64,000 nt of DNA from Pseudomonas sp. BBP2017 (GTDB taxonomy: Bacteria > Pseudomonadota > Gammaproteobacteria > Pseudomonadales > Pseudomonadaceae), in assembly GCF_003024385.1 (NCBI RefSeq), contig NZ_PVZN01000016.1, positions 62,001 through 126,000 on the forward strand. Direction: 5' to 3'. The notes beneath the pieces were generated by a model. The model saw nothing but the letters and a program-made list of their open reading frames with translations, did not search any database and had not been told where the DNA came from. The position numbers and the translations under genes were made by a program. This document shows, one piece after another, positions 47,735 through 55,997 of the stretch (position 1 is the stretch's first letter; every line of letters begins with the position of its first letter).

Positions 47735-48198
47735 TAGTGTGAGCGGGCTTTAAGTGCTGCTCGGCGCGCGGCAAACAGGCGTCGAGCCTCGTCGTCTTCA
47801 GTTACCGGTGTCGGATCCTGAAGGCTGGCTTCGACCTGGGCGCTGAACCAGGCCTCATAGGCCGCTGCCTCATGAGCCAGCTTGAGCGCTTGTGAGCGAT
47901 CAGGGCGTTGGTAGGTCTTGAGCATTCCGGGGTCGTAGCCAGAGGTGTCGACCTTGAAGTACTCGATACCCAATTCTTGGAGATAGCTGACCAGCGTCTC
48001 GAGTTTCTTGAACAACCGAATGTTGCCGCTGCGTTGTGCAGTCAGGATGTGTTCCTGATCGTTGATGGAAACCTGCACTGCCCAGCCGCCCGGTTGCCCA
48101 ACTATATGTGTTGCATTGATAGTGCCGCTGCCTGCCATTTGGCTGAGGTGCGAGTGGTCAATGTGATGAGTGGGCATAGGGGAATGTCTCTGTTTCAT
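47734..48198 (-). CDS. Cognate antitoxin with extended N-terminal domain
   Basis: Protein of 154 aa. The C-terminal ~45 residues (AAAYEAWFSAQVEASLQDP, then EDDEARRLFAARRAAL) resemble the toxin-binding region of ParD/PaaA2-type antitoxins. The first ~90 residues are an extra domain with beta-rich segments (THIVGQPGGWAVQVSINDQE, RLFKKLETLVSYLQELG), making it about twice the usual size. The start is uncertain: 48198 or the ATG at 48177; neither has a strong ribosome-binding site. It overlaps the toxin start. Confidence 0.7.
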   Translation of the reverse strand: MKQRHSPMPTHHIDHSHLSQMAGSGTINATHIVGQPGGWAVQVSINDQEHILTAQRSGNIRLFKKLETLVSYLQELGIEYFKVDTSGYDPGMLKTYQRPDRSQALKLAHEAAAYEAWFSAQVEASLQDPTPVTEDDEARRLFAARRAALKARSH

Positions 48199-48301
48199 CA
48201 GGTCTGCCCATGCTATGCGATCTATAGTTGATTGCGACTATAGGACTTCTGATGTGATTGTGGGAAGCTTCTTCGATCCGTATCAGCAGCCCAGGCCAGT
48301 C

Positions 48302-48730
48302 ATGACCGATACTCATCAACGCCTTAACTATCCCCACCTGCAACCCATCCTCACGCGCTGGCAGGACAGCGACCTCAACGGCCATATCGCCGGTGCCACG
48401 GTGTACAGCTACTTCGACACCAGCATCCAGGCATTCCTCCAGCAGCAGGGCGGTCTGGACCCGCAGGAAGGGGAGGTTGTCGGTTTTGTGGTCAGTTCGG
48501 CAGCGGACTTTTTCGCCTTGCCGGCATTCCCCGACACCCTTGAAGTCGGTCTGCGGGTAGCGCGCTTGGCCGGCAGCTCGGTGGAGTACCAGTTGGCTTT
48601 GTTCCGGGTCGGCGAGGCGCAACCTTGCGCGGCGGGCAAAGTGGTCCAGGTGTTCGTCGAGCGCGCCTCGGGACGGCCAGTGCCGTTGCCGGCCAAGTTG
48701 CAGGCAGCGCTGCTGAACTTGCAAGGCTGA
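48302..48730 (+). CDS. Acyl-CoA thioesterase, 4HBT hotdog family
   Basis: Protein of 142 aa with the 4-hydroxybenzoyl-CoA thioesterase pattern: RWQDSDLNGHIAGATVYSYFD carries the Asp and Asn-Gly-His positions. A YbgC/FadM-like role in hydrolysing a CoA thioester is likely; the substrate is unknown. The start MTDTHQRLNYP is chosen as the beginning of family similarity; the upstream extension runs into the antitoxin promoter region. Confidence 0.78.
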   Translation: MTDTHQRLNYPHLQPILTRWQDSDLNGHIAGATVYSYFDTSIQAFLQQQGGLDPQEGEVVGFVVSSAADFFALPAFPDTLEVGLRVARLAGSSVEYQLALFRVGEAQPCAAGKVVQVFVERASGRPVPLPAKLQAALLNLQG

Positions 48731-48739
48731 GCCGCGCGC

Positions 48740-49396
48740 TCAGTCGTTCAGGCGAATAATGCCTTCACGTACCGCAAACAACACCAGGCCCGGCACATCA
48801 TGAATCTGCAAGCGATGCATGATCTGTGAGCGGTGCGCCTCGATGGTTTTCACGCTCAGGCCCAGACCGTCGGCAATCGAGCGGGTGCTTTCGCCACGGG
48901 CGATGAGCCGCAGAACTTCCAGTTGACGGGGCGTCAACTGCATGGCGTTGCTTGCGGGCATGCGCTTACGGCTGTGTTTGACGGCCTGGCCGATTACCAT
49001 CGGCAGAACCGCCGAGGACAGGTACTGACCGCCATTCTTCAAGGCCTGCAATGCCTGCTCCAGCTCTTGCGCGGTAGCACTTTTGAGCAGGAAACCGTGG
49101 GCTCCGAGTTGCAGGCAACGCATGACGAAATCCAGTTCCGAACGTGACGAGAGCATCAGCACGTGGCAGGTCGGTGCGCGCAAATACAACTCGCGCAGGA
49201 TCTGCTCACTGTCCAGAGTGTTGGCTGTCATGTCCAGGACGATGACATCGGGCTTGAGCCTTTCCGCCAGGGCGACAGCGGTCATGCCATCGCCTGCGTC
49301 ACCGATTACGGTGTATTGTTTTTTTTGTTCGAGCAGCGCGCGCAGGCCAGCTCGAAAGAGCGGCGAGTCGTCGGCAAGAAGAATTCTGCAAAGCAT
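48740..49396 (-). CDS. NarL/FixJ (LuxR-type) response regulator
   Basis: Two-domain regulator of 218 aa. The receiver has DD near the N-terminus (LLADDSPLFRAGL), the phospho-acceptor in VIVLDMT and Lys in GFLLKSAT. The C-terminal LuxR helix-turn-helix is LTPRQLEVLRLIARGESTRSIADGLGLSVKTIEAHRS. The start is MLCRILLADDSP. No histidine kinase is next to it, so it is an orphan, but it lies behind a CheR-like gene in the same direction. Confidence 0.88.
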   Translation of the reverse strand: MLCRILLADDSPLFRAGLRALLEQKKQYTVIGDAGDGMTAVALAERLKPDVIVLDMTANTLDSEQILRELYLRAPTCHVLMLSSRSELDFVMRCLQLGAHGFLLKSATAQELEQALQALKNGGQYLSSAVLPMVIGQAVKHSRKRMPASNAMQLTPRQLEVLRLIARGESTRSIADGLGLSVKTIEAHRSQIMHRLQIHDVPGLVLFAVREGIIRLND

Positions 49397-49514
49397 GGGT
49401 TCGAGCCTGTTTCGCAAGTGTTGGGAGGCGGCAGGTTTGCTCGGTCCGTATGAGTGCTGCCGCGACGGCGCGTGATCAGTATCGAAGGCCTGCCGTCGGT
49501 GTCGGCAGTGCAGG

Positions 49515-50330
49515 TCAACATAGGCGCTCGAACACCGAGGGCAGTATCGGCCGTAATGGCAGATCAAGCTCGTGAATGCTTTCGCTGTGGCCGATCAACA
49601 GCAGGCCACCCGGGCGCAGCCGGGCCAGCAGGCGCTGGACCACCCATTGCTTGTCATCCTGGCTGAAGCAACTCAGCAGATTGCGCAGCAATATCGCATC
49701 GAATACGCCCAGGTCATCAGGCAATGCCTGGATCAGATTGATTTGCCGCAAGCTGACGCGCTCACGCAGGGCAGGCTGTATTTGCAGGCGACCGGCCATT
49801 TCGCCAACGCCACATTGGCAGTAGCGCTGCAGCCAGCCCTGCGGAAAGTAACGTGCCTGGGCGATGTCGTAGATGCCTTCGCGGGCAAGTCCGAGCATGC
49901 CTGGGCTCAAGTCTCTGGCCAGGATGCGCCAGTTGTCGTTGGCGGCGTGTTCGCTGGCGATCATGGCCAGGCTGTAGGCCTCTTCGCCAGACGCGCAGGC
50001 GGCGCTCCAGAGACGCGCAGGGCCGGAGTGTTCAGCCAGCCAGTGGGCAAGGAACTCGAAATGCCGGTGCTCACGGAAGAAATAGGTCTCTTTGGCGACC
50101 AGCAATTCGACCACGCGCTGGCGCTCGGCATGCTGTTCGGGCAGCGTGAGCAGGCGCAGGTAATCGGCGAAAGTCGCCAACTGAAAGTGTCGCAGACGCT
50201 TGGCCAGGTGGGCTGCAATGACTGTGCGGCGGTCAGGTAGCAGAATCACGCCCGATGCGTGTCCGACCAGTGATTGCAGCTCAAGGAACTGTATTTCGTT
50301 GAGCGCGGGTAAGCGTTTGCCGACCGGCAT
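49515..50330 (-). CDS. CheR-family SAM-dependent methyltransferase
   Basis: CheR-type protein-glutamate methyltransferase (271 aa). The N-terminal helical domain is followed by TYFFREHRHFEFL, the SAM-binding segments ARLWSAACASGEEAYSLAM, ILARDLSPGMLGLARE and FDAILLRNLLSCFS, and GGLLLIGHSESI. No chemoreceptor or other che gene is near. It may methylate a receptor of an alternative signalling system, possibly with the downstream response regulator (118 bp away). The start MPVGKRLPAL follows AGAGG. Confidence 0.87.
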   Translation of the reverse strand: MPVGKRLPALNEIQFLELQSLVGHASGVILLPDRRTVIAAHLAKRLRHFQLATFADYLRLLTLPEQHAERQRVVELLVAKETYFFREHRHFEFLAHWLAEHSGPARLWSAACASGEEAYSLAMIASEHAANDNWRILARDLSPGMLGLAREGIYDIAQARYFPQGWLQRYCQCGVGEMAGRLQIQPALRERVSLRQINLIQALPDDLGVFDAILLRNLLSCFSQDDKQWVVQRLLARLRPGGLLLIGHSESIHELDLPLRPILPSVFERLC

Positions 50331-50621
50331 ATCAGCCTCTTCGGGCAATGGGCAGTCGGGTCGGCGTTGCAGAATCGATGCGCATTCCCTGCGTCCATTG
50401 GCTGATTGGGGGAATAAACGATGATAGCTACTGGCTATTATTGCCAGAATCGGGGTGGCCCCTAAGGCCATAGACGAGGTAGAGGTGGCAGGGCGGTGTG
50501 GGGCGCCGGTCCGTCAGCGGGGAGATTTGTCTGAACGGCTTGAACGGTAACGCGGGGAGAGTGTTCGAAGCCCCTGCCGCTGAGGGCAGGGACTAAGAGA
50601 TTGGCTTAAGCCCAGGTGCGC
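50331..50621. other. 291-bp gene-free gap
   Basis: Between the CheR-like start and the glycine-zipper stop. A GC hairpin (CCCTGCC, then GGGCAGGG) lies at about 50573-50592 without a T-tract and may be a weak end signal for the glycine-zipper gene. Nothing else was recognised. Confidence 0.4.
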
Positions 50622-51107
50622 TTAGTCGTCATGGCGCCAATGCTTTTTGTGCTTGCGATGGCCATAGTGGTGGCCGCGGTCGCGGTAGTAACGACGGTCG
50701 TCATAACCACGGCGATAGCGACGAGCCTCGTGGCGCTCGTCTTCATCGGCCTTGTTGCCCATGTAGTTACCCAGGGCACCACCGGCACCACCACCTGCGG
50801 CGGCACCCATGTAGCCACCCGTGGTGCCGCCCACACTGCGGCCGATTGCGTTACCGCCCGCTGCACCCAAGGCGCCGCCGATTGCGGCTTCGCCACGCTG
50901 GCGCTTGTCGGCACCGACCGCACTGCCGGCTGCGCCACCCAGGCCTGCACCGATCGTTGAGCCAGTGCTGCCGCCGATGGAGTTACCGACCACAGAGCCC
51001 AGTACCCCACCCAATGCGCCGCCGATACCGGCTTCGGTGGAGCCACCTGCTGAGGCAACGCCACTGAGCAGGCCGAGAGACAACAACAGAATCGAGGAGT
51101 ACTTCAT
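50622..51107 (-). CDS. Glycine-zipper envelope protein with charged tail
   Basis: Protein of 161 aa. The signal peptide (MKYSSILLLSLGLLSGVASA) has no lipobox Cys. It is followed by three stretches of Gly-xxx-Gly repeats (GIGGALGGVLGSVVGNSIGG and similar, residues ~24-115), as in glycine-zipper/YMGG proteins that insert in membranes. The last ~42 residues are rich in Arg, His, Asp and Tyr (RRYRRGYDDRRYYRDRG). It is probably periplasmic or outer-membrane associated; the function is unknown. Confidence 0.82.
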   Translation of the reverse strand: MKYSSILLLSLGLLSGVASAGGSTEAGIGGALGGVLGSVVGNSIGGSTGSTIGAGLGGAAGSAVGADKRQRGEAAIGGALGAAGGNAIGRSVGGTTGGYMGAAAGGGAGGALGNYMGNKADEDERHEARRYRRGYDDRRYYRDRGHHYGHRKHKKHWRHDD

Positions 51108-51265
51108 CAAGAAAGCCTCATAGGGATGACGAGGCGATCCTGAGGCTGGCGAAGGGGGCTGGCAATGGAAATCCGACGAGTAACACGACTTGTGCACAAT
51201 TCGCTAAGTTACTGTTTTAACTATGAAACTTTCTTGATTTTACGCTGTCTGAGCTTACTTGAGAC

Positions 51266-51298
51266 AAGGCGCCGGCATCGCTGCCAGGGCCTTTTTTT
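51266..51298 (+). terminator. Intrinsic terminator on the + strand with no + gene upstream
   Basis: AAGGC (51266-51270) pairs with GCCTT (51289-51293) with an inner CGGCA/TGCC stem and a TTTTTTT tail. A second hairpin, GTCT...AGAC, lies at about 51247-51265. Both neighbouring genes are on the minus strand, so it may end an unannotated small RNA. Confidence 0.5.
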
Positions 51299-51322
51299 GT
51301 GCCTGCCGATCAGCAGATTCTG

Positions 51323-53659
51323 TCAGAGGATACGGGCGTTGTCGCTGGCGACCTGCAGTTTGATCGCGACGAACTTCGAAGTCGGGGTATGGCTGCCATC
51401 ACCGACGCTTTCCAGCGGCACCAGCGGATTGACTTCCGGATAGTACGCCGCCGCCTGGCCTGCCGGGATATCGAAAGCCAGCAGGGTGAAACCTTTGACC
51501 CGACGTTCGCGACCATCGCTCCAGAGCGACACGATATCGGCCTTTTGCCCTGGCTGAAAGCCCAGGCGGATGATGTCGGCCTCGTTGGCGAACAGGATGT
51601 TGCGCTGCCCCTTGACCCCCCGGTAGCGGTCGTCGAGGCCATAGATGGTGGTGTTGTACTGATCGTGGGAGCGCATCGATTGCATGATCAGGTCCGGTAC
51701 CTGGCCGGTCGCACGCACGCACTCGTGCAGCAAATCATCCGGCAGCCCGTTGGCCTTGAAGTTGGCCCGGCCGCTGGCGGTCTTCCACTGCCGCTGCCCG
51801 GCGCTGTTGCCCAGATAGAACCCGCCAGGATGCTCCAGGCGCTGGTTGAAGTTGTCAAAGCCGGGAATGGTGTCGCTGATCAGGTCGCGTATACGCCCGT
51901 AATCGGCCACCAACCAGTTCCAGTCCACCGGTTTGGCGCCGAGCGTGGCGGCGGCAATGCCGGCGATCACCGCAGGTTCCGAACGCATTTGCCGTGACAG
52001 TGGCTGCAGTTGGCCGTTGGAGGCATGGACCATGCTGAACGAGTCTTCCACCGTGACCGCCTGCGGGCCTTCGCTTTGCAGGTCGATGTCGGTGCGGCCC
52101 AGGCAGGGCAGGATCAGTGCCTGTTTACCGTGAATCAGGTGGCTGCGGTTGAGCTTGGTGCTGATCTGTACGGTCAGCTCGCAGCTGCGCAAGGCTTGGG
52201 CGGTGCGTTCGGTGTCGGGTGTCGCCTGGGCAAAGTTGCCACCCAGGCCGATAAACACCTTGGCTTGACCGGCGAGCATGGCGCCGATCGCTTCCACGGT
52301 GTTGTGGCCGCTGTGGCGCGGCACCTTGAAGCTGAAACGTCGCTCCAGGGCGTCAAGCAAGGCCACCGGCGGGCGTTCGTTGATGCCCATGGTGCGGTCG
52401 CCCTGGACGTTGCTATGGCCGCGTACCGGGCACAGGCCGGCACCGGGAACACCGAGGTTGCCACGCAGCAGCATCAGGTTGGCGATTTCCTCGATGGTTG
52501 CCACCGAGTGGCGGTGCTGGGTGATGCCCATGGCCCAGCACATGATGACTTTCCTGGCTTTGCAGTACATCCGCGCGGCTTGCTCGATCTCTGCCAGGCT
52601 CAGGCCGGACTGGGCCTCGATCCGGGCCCAGGAGGTGTTATCCACCGCGTGCAGATAGTCGAGCACGCCTTGGGTGTGTTGATTGAGGAAGTCATGATCG
52701 AAGATCGCCGGTGCGTTATTCGCCTGGGCTTCGCGCTCCCATTGCAGCAGGAACTTGGCCATGCCGCGCAACACGGCCATGTCGCCACCCAGGGCCGGAC
52801 GGAAGTAAGCGGTGTTGGTCGGGCGGTCGCCGTTGGTGAGCATTTCCAGCGGATGCTGCGGGTGCTGGAAGCGCTCCAGGCCGCGTTCCTTGAGGGGGTT
52901 GATGCAGACCACTTGGGCCCCACGTTTAACCGCTTCACGCAGCGGTTCGAGCATGCGCGGGTGGTTGGTGCCGGGGTTCTGGCCCCAGACAAAAATCGCC
53001 TCGGCGTGTTCAAAATCGTCAAACGTCACCGTACCTTTGCCGACTCCGACACTCTGACCCAGGGCTACGCCACTGGCTTCGTGGCACATGTTCGAGCAGT
53101 CCGGGAAGTTGTTGGTGCCGTAGGCGCGCACAAACAACTGATACAGATAGGCCGCCTCGTTACTGGCCCGGCCCGAGGTGTAGAACTCGGCCTGGTCGGG
53201 GCTGGCGAGGTTTTGCAGATGGCTGGCGATCAGGGCGAAGGCTGCGTCCCAGTCGATCGGGCGATAGCGGTCGGTACTTGGTTCGTAGACCATCGGTTCG
53301 GTCAGCCGTCCCTGGTATTCGAGCCAGTAATCACTCTGGGCCAGCAGCGAGGTGACGCTGTGGCGGGCGAAGAACGCCGCATCGACACGGCGCTTGGTGG
53401 CTTCCCAGTTCACCGCCTTGGCGCCGTTCTCGCAGAACTTGACCATGCCGCTTTCTGGCGAGTCGCCCCAGGCGCAGCCCGGGCAGTCGAGTCCGCCATT
53501 CTGGTTGGTCTTGAGCAGGGCACGGATATTCTTCAGCGCGTTGTTACTGCCGATCCAGGCCTGGGCCACACTGCGCAGCGCGCCCCAGCCGCCAGCGGCA
53601 CCGTGGTAGGGCTTGTAGCGCGGGACGGGCTTCTGGACGGCTTGGTGATGCAGGCTCAA
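51323..53659 (-). CDS. FdhF/YdeP-family molybdopterin oxidoreductase
   Basis: Molybdopterin-guanine-dinucleotide enzyme of 778 aa. Seen: LDCPGCAWGDSPESG near residue 55, TSGRASNEAAYLYQLFVRAYGTNN, FVWGQNPGTNHPRML, GNLGVPGAGLCPVRGHSNVQGDRTMG and IMQSMRSHDQYNTTIYG. It is formate-dehydrogenase-like, but the electron donor or acceptor is unknown and no beta or gamma subunit is present. The start is TTG at 53659 (MSLHHQAVQKP) with GGAG 8 bases upstream, two bases after the fdhD stop. Confidence 0.85.
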   Translation of the reverse strand: MSLHHQAVQKPVPRYKPYHGAAGGWGALRSVAQAWIGSNNALKNIRALLKTNQNGGLDCPGCAWGDSPESGMVKFCENGAKAVNWEATKRRVDAAFFARHSVTSLLAQSDYWLEYQGRLTEPMVYEPSTDRYRPIDWDAAFALIASHLQNLASPDQAEFYTSGRASNEAAYLYQLFVRAYGTNNFPDCSNMCHEASGVALGQSVGVGKGTVTFDDFEHAEAIFVWGQNPGTNHPRMLEPLREAVKRGAQVVCINPLKERGLERFQHPQHPLEMLTNGDRPTNTAYFRPALGGDMAVLRGMAKFLLQWEREAQANNAPAIFDHDFLNQHTQGVLDYLHAVDNTSWARIEAQSGLSLAEIEQAARMYCKARKVIMCWAMGITQHRHSVATIEEIANLMLLRGNLGVPGAGLCPVRGHSNVQGDRTMGINERPPVALLDALERRFSFKVPRHSGHNTVEAIGAMLAGQAKVFIGLGGNFAQATPDTERTAQALRSCELTVQISTKLNRSHLIHGKQALILPCLGRTDIDLQSEGPQAVTVEDSFSMVHASNGQLQPLSRQMRSEPAVIAGIAAATLGAKPVDWNWLVADYGRIRDLISDTIPGFDNFNQRLEHPGGFYLGNSAGQRQWKTASGRANFKANGLPDDLLHECVRATGQVPDLIMQSMRSHDQYNTTIYGLDDRYRGVKGQRNILFANEADIIRLGFQPGQKADIVSLWSDGRERRVKGFTLLAFDIPAGQAAAYYPEVNPLVPLESVGDGSHTPTSKFVAIKLQVASDNARIL

Positions 53660-53661
53660 GG

Positions 53662-54492
53662 TCAATTCTCCGGCACGGGGCTGAACACCCGTGGCGCACT
53701 GTGTTTGGGTAGATGGATCAGGTTCAGGTTGTGGCGGCGCGCCCATTGCAGGGCCAGGCCGGTGGGCGATGACAGGCTGACCAGGGTCTGGATGCCCGCG
53801 CGCAGGACTTTCTGGATCAGTTCCAGGCTGCAGCGGCTGGTGACAATCGCCAGGCCGCCGTCGAGGCTGATGTGCTGGCGCAGCAAGGCGCCAATCAGCT
53901 TGTCCAGGGCGTTGTGGCGGCCAATGTCTTCGCGGCCCAGCAGCAGTTCACCCTGGTTGTTCATGAACAGTGCCGCGTGCACCGCACCGCAGTGCTGGCC
54001 GAGCGGCTGGAAAGCATCGATGCGTTGGCGCAGGCCATCGAGCCAGTGTGCCGGCGGCAACGGGGCGCCAGGCAACGCCTTCAGCTCCGGCAGGGCCTGT
54101 TCCAGGGCTTCGACCCCGCACAGGCCGCAGCCACTGGTGCCGGCCAGTTGGCGTCGCTGGTTCTTCAGGTTCCAGAAGGCGCGGCTGGCGATTTCCACTT
54201 CCGCGCTGATCGCCGAACCGCGGCCTGTGAGCTTGAGGTCATAGATGTCGTCTGGCGAGGTGATGATGCCGCTGCCGAGGCTGAAGCCGACGATAAAGTC
54301 TTCAAGGTCGGTCGGGCTCACCAGCATGACCGCCTGGTTGATGCCGTTGTAGGCAATGCCCAGGGCGACTTCTTCGGCCAGCGGTGTGCTGGCCTGACTG
54401 TCATCGGTCAGGTGGCTGTAGTCATAGCGGTTGCTGGCCGCGGGCGCAGTCAGGGGGGCGGACGCCGCGCAGGCCGGAGGTGTTGTGCTCAT
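53662..54492 (-). CDS. fdhD: Formate dehydrogenase accessory sulfurtransferase FdhD
   Basis: Protein of 276 aa that passes sulfur to the molybdenum cofactor of formate-dehydrogenase-type enzymes. The sulfur-carrying loop C122-x2-C125 (SGCGLCG) and the conserved GREDIGRHNALDKLIG are present. It directly precedes the oxidoreductase gene (2-bp gap), consistent with dedicated maturation. Confidence 0.93.
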   Translation of the reverse strand: MSTTPPACAASAPLTAPAASNRYDYSHLTDDSQASTPLAEEVALGIAYNGINQAVMLVSPTDLEDFIVGFSLGSGIITSPDDIYDLKLTGRGSAISAEVEIASRAFWNLKNQRRQLAGTSGCGLCGVEALEQALPELKALPGAPLPPAHWLDGLRQRIDAFQPLGQHCGAVHAALFMNNQGELLLGREDIGRHNALDKLIGALLRQHISLDGGLAIVTSRCSLELIQKVLRAGIQTLVSLSSPTGLALQWARRHNLNLIHLPKHSAPRVFSPVPEN

Positions 54493-54584
54493 TAGAGATA
54501 CCGGCGGCTGGTCTGGTTTAAGCCTAGGCTTGCGCTCGGGTATCGTCTAATCGCTAATGCTGATGCCTTGATAGACAGCGTCGA

Positions 54585-55472
54585 TCAGGCACCCCTGTGC
54601 AAGGCTTGGAATTCAGCCAGGCAGGCTTCGGCCAGGGCCGAGCGTGGCGCCGTGCGCCGCATGATCAGGCCCAGTGGCGCGAGGGTGCTGGCCTGCTCGA
54701 TCGGTTGCAGGCGCAGCCGTTCGGTGAGGACTTCAAGACCCGCTGCCAGCGGCATGATCGCGCAACACAAACCGCCGCCAACCGCCTGGACCAGCTGATG
54801 GACGGCATCGGTCTGTAGCAGCAACCGCGGCTCCAGACCCCGGCTGTGAAAGTTGTGATCGATCGACTGGCGAAAGTGCATGCCGGCAGTCAACAGGCCC
54901 AGCGGCAGTTCGGTCAGTGCCTGCCAGCTTAAGGGCTGCTCGCCGAAGCGAAAATGATCTGGGTCATACAGCAGGCCCATGCGTGTTTCCCCCAGGGGCA
55001 GGGACAGAAAGCGTTCGTGGTCCAGGCGTTCGAGGTAGGACACACCCAGGTCCAGACGGTTACTGGTCAACTGCTCAAGGATCTGCTCGGAGCTCAGCGC
55101 GCTCAGTTCGAAGTTCAGGTCCGGGTGGTGCTGGTGCAGGCGTTGCAACAAAGGTAACGGATCGAAGCTCGACAGCGGCACCACGCCCAGGCGCAGGTTA
55201 CCGACCAGGTGGCCGCGACAGGCAGCGGCTTCAGCGTGCAGGCCATCGTAAGCAGCAATCACCGTACGTGCCCAGGCCAGCACCCGCTCGCCCTGGGCGG
55301 TGAAGCCTTCGAAGCGCTGGCCACGGTTGACCAGGGCCAGGTCCAGCTCATGCTCCAGGTTGCGCAGGCGCATGGACAAGGTCGGTTGGGTGACATGGCA
55401 GCGGGCGGCGGCTTGGCCGAAGTGGCGGGTTTCATCCAGGGCGATGAGGAATTTGAGTTGTTTGATGTCCAT
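54585..55472 (-). CDS. LysR-family transcriptional regulator
   Basis: LysR regulator (295 aa). The N-terminal winged helix is clear (MDIKQLKFLIALDETRHFGQ, AARCHVTQPTLSMRLRNLE), followed by a substrate-binding domain (GNLRLGVVPL). It is read in the same direction as fdhD and the oxidoreductase with a 92-bp gap, so it may control them, though LysR genes are more often divergent from their targets. Confidence 0.9.
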   Translation of the reverse strand: MDIKQLKFLIALDETRHFGQAAARCHVTQPTLSMRLRNLEHELDLALVNRGQRFEGFTAQGERVLAWARTVIAAYDGLHAEAAACRGHLVGNLRLGVVPLSSFDPLPLLQRLHQHHPDLNFELSALSSEQILEQLTSNRLDLGVSYLERLDHERFLSLPLGETRMGLLYDPDHFRFGEQPLSWQALTELPLGLLTAGMHFRQSIDHNFHSRGLEPRLLLQTDAVHQLVQAVGGGLCCAIMPLAAGLEVLTERLRLQPIEQASTLAPLGLIMRRTAPRSALAEACLAEFQALHRGA

Positions 55473-55556
55473 CGTCGCTCCTAGGCGCAAAGCAGGCGGA
55501 GCATTCTAACCTGTCCTAGACTCCAGGCTCCGAGATTCATCACCAAGGAGAGCGGT

Positions 55557-55997
55557 ATGAGCATTTTCAGTTTCATCAAAGAGGCCGGTGAGAAAATCAT
55601 CGACCTGCTGACACCCGGTAATGCCAATGCCAGCGAGCAATTGCACAAGCACGTGGAAGCGGTTGGCCTCGGCAACCCGAACATCAAGGCCACGGTCGAT
55701 GGCGACAAGGTGACCGTCACCGGTGAAGTGTCCAGCCAGGAAGAGAAGGAGAAGATTCTCCTGGCGCTGGGCAACATTGCCGGCGTGGCGTCAGTGGATG
55801 ATCAGATCACCGTGACCGGGCCGGTCGTTGCCGCTGCCCGCTTTGTGGTGGTGAAGAAGGGCGATACCCTCAGCGCGATTTCGCTGGCGGTGTATGGCAA
55901 CGCCAATCTGTACAACAAGATCTTCGATGCCAACAAACCGATGCTCAAGCATCCGGACAAGATCTATCCAGGCCAGTCGCTGCGCATTCCCGAGTAA
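55557..55997 (+). CDS. kbp: Potassium-binding protein Kbp (BON-LysM)
   Basis: Protein of 146 aa with a BON domain (residues ~25-88, NIKATVDGDKVTVTGEVSSQ) and a C-terminal LysM domain (YVVKKGDTLSAISLAVYGN-like, ~95-144). It matches Kbp/YgaU, a cytoplasmic K+ sensor. AAGGAGAG precedes the start. The stop abuts the convergent yrfG stop with no gap. Confidence 0.9.
   Translation: MSIFSFIKEAGEKIIDLLTPGNANASEQLHKHVEAVGLGNPNIKATVDGDKVTVTGEVSSQEEKEKILLALGNIAGVASVDDQITVTGPVVAAARFVVVKKGDTLSAISLAVYGNANLYNKIFDANKPMLKHPDKIYPGQSLRIPE

Noticed and set aside
52010-54244. 744-aa open frame on the + strand
   Set aside because: Antisense to the molybdopterin oxidoreductase and fdhD; low-complexity composition and no motifs.
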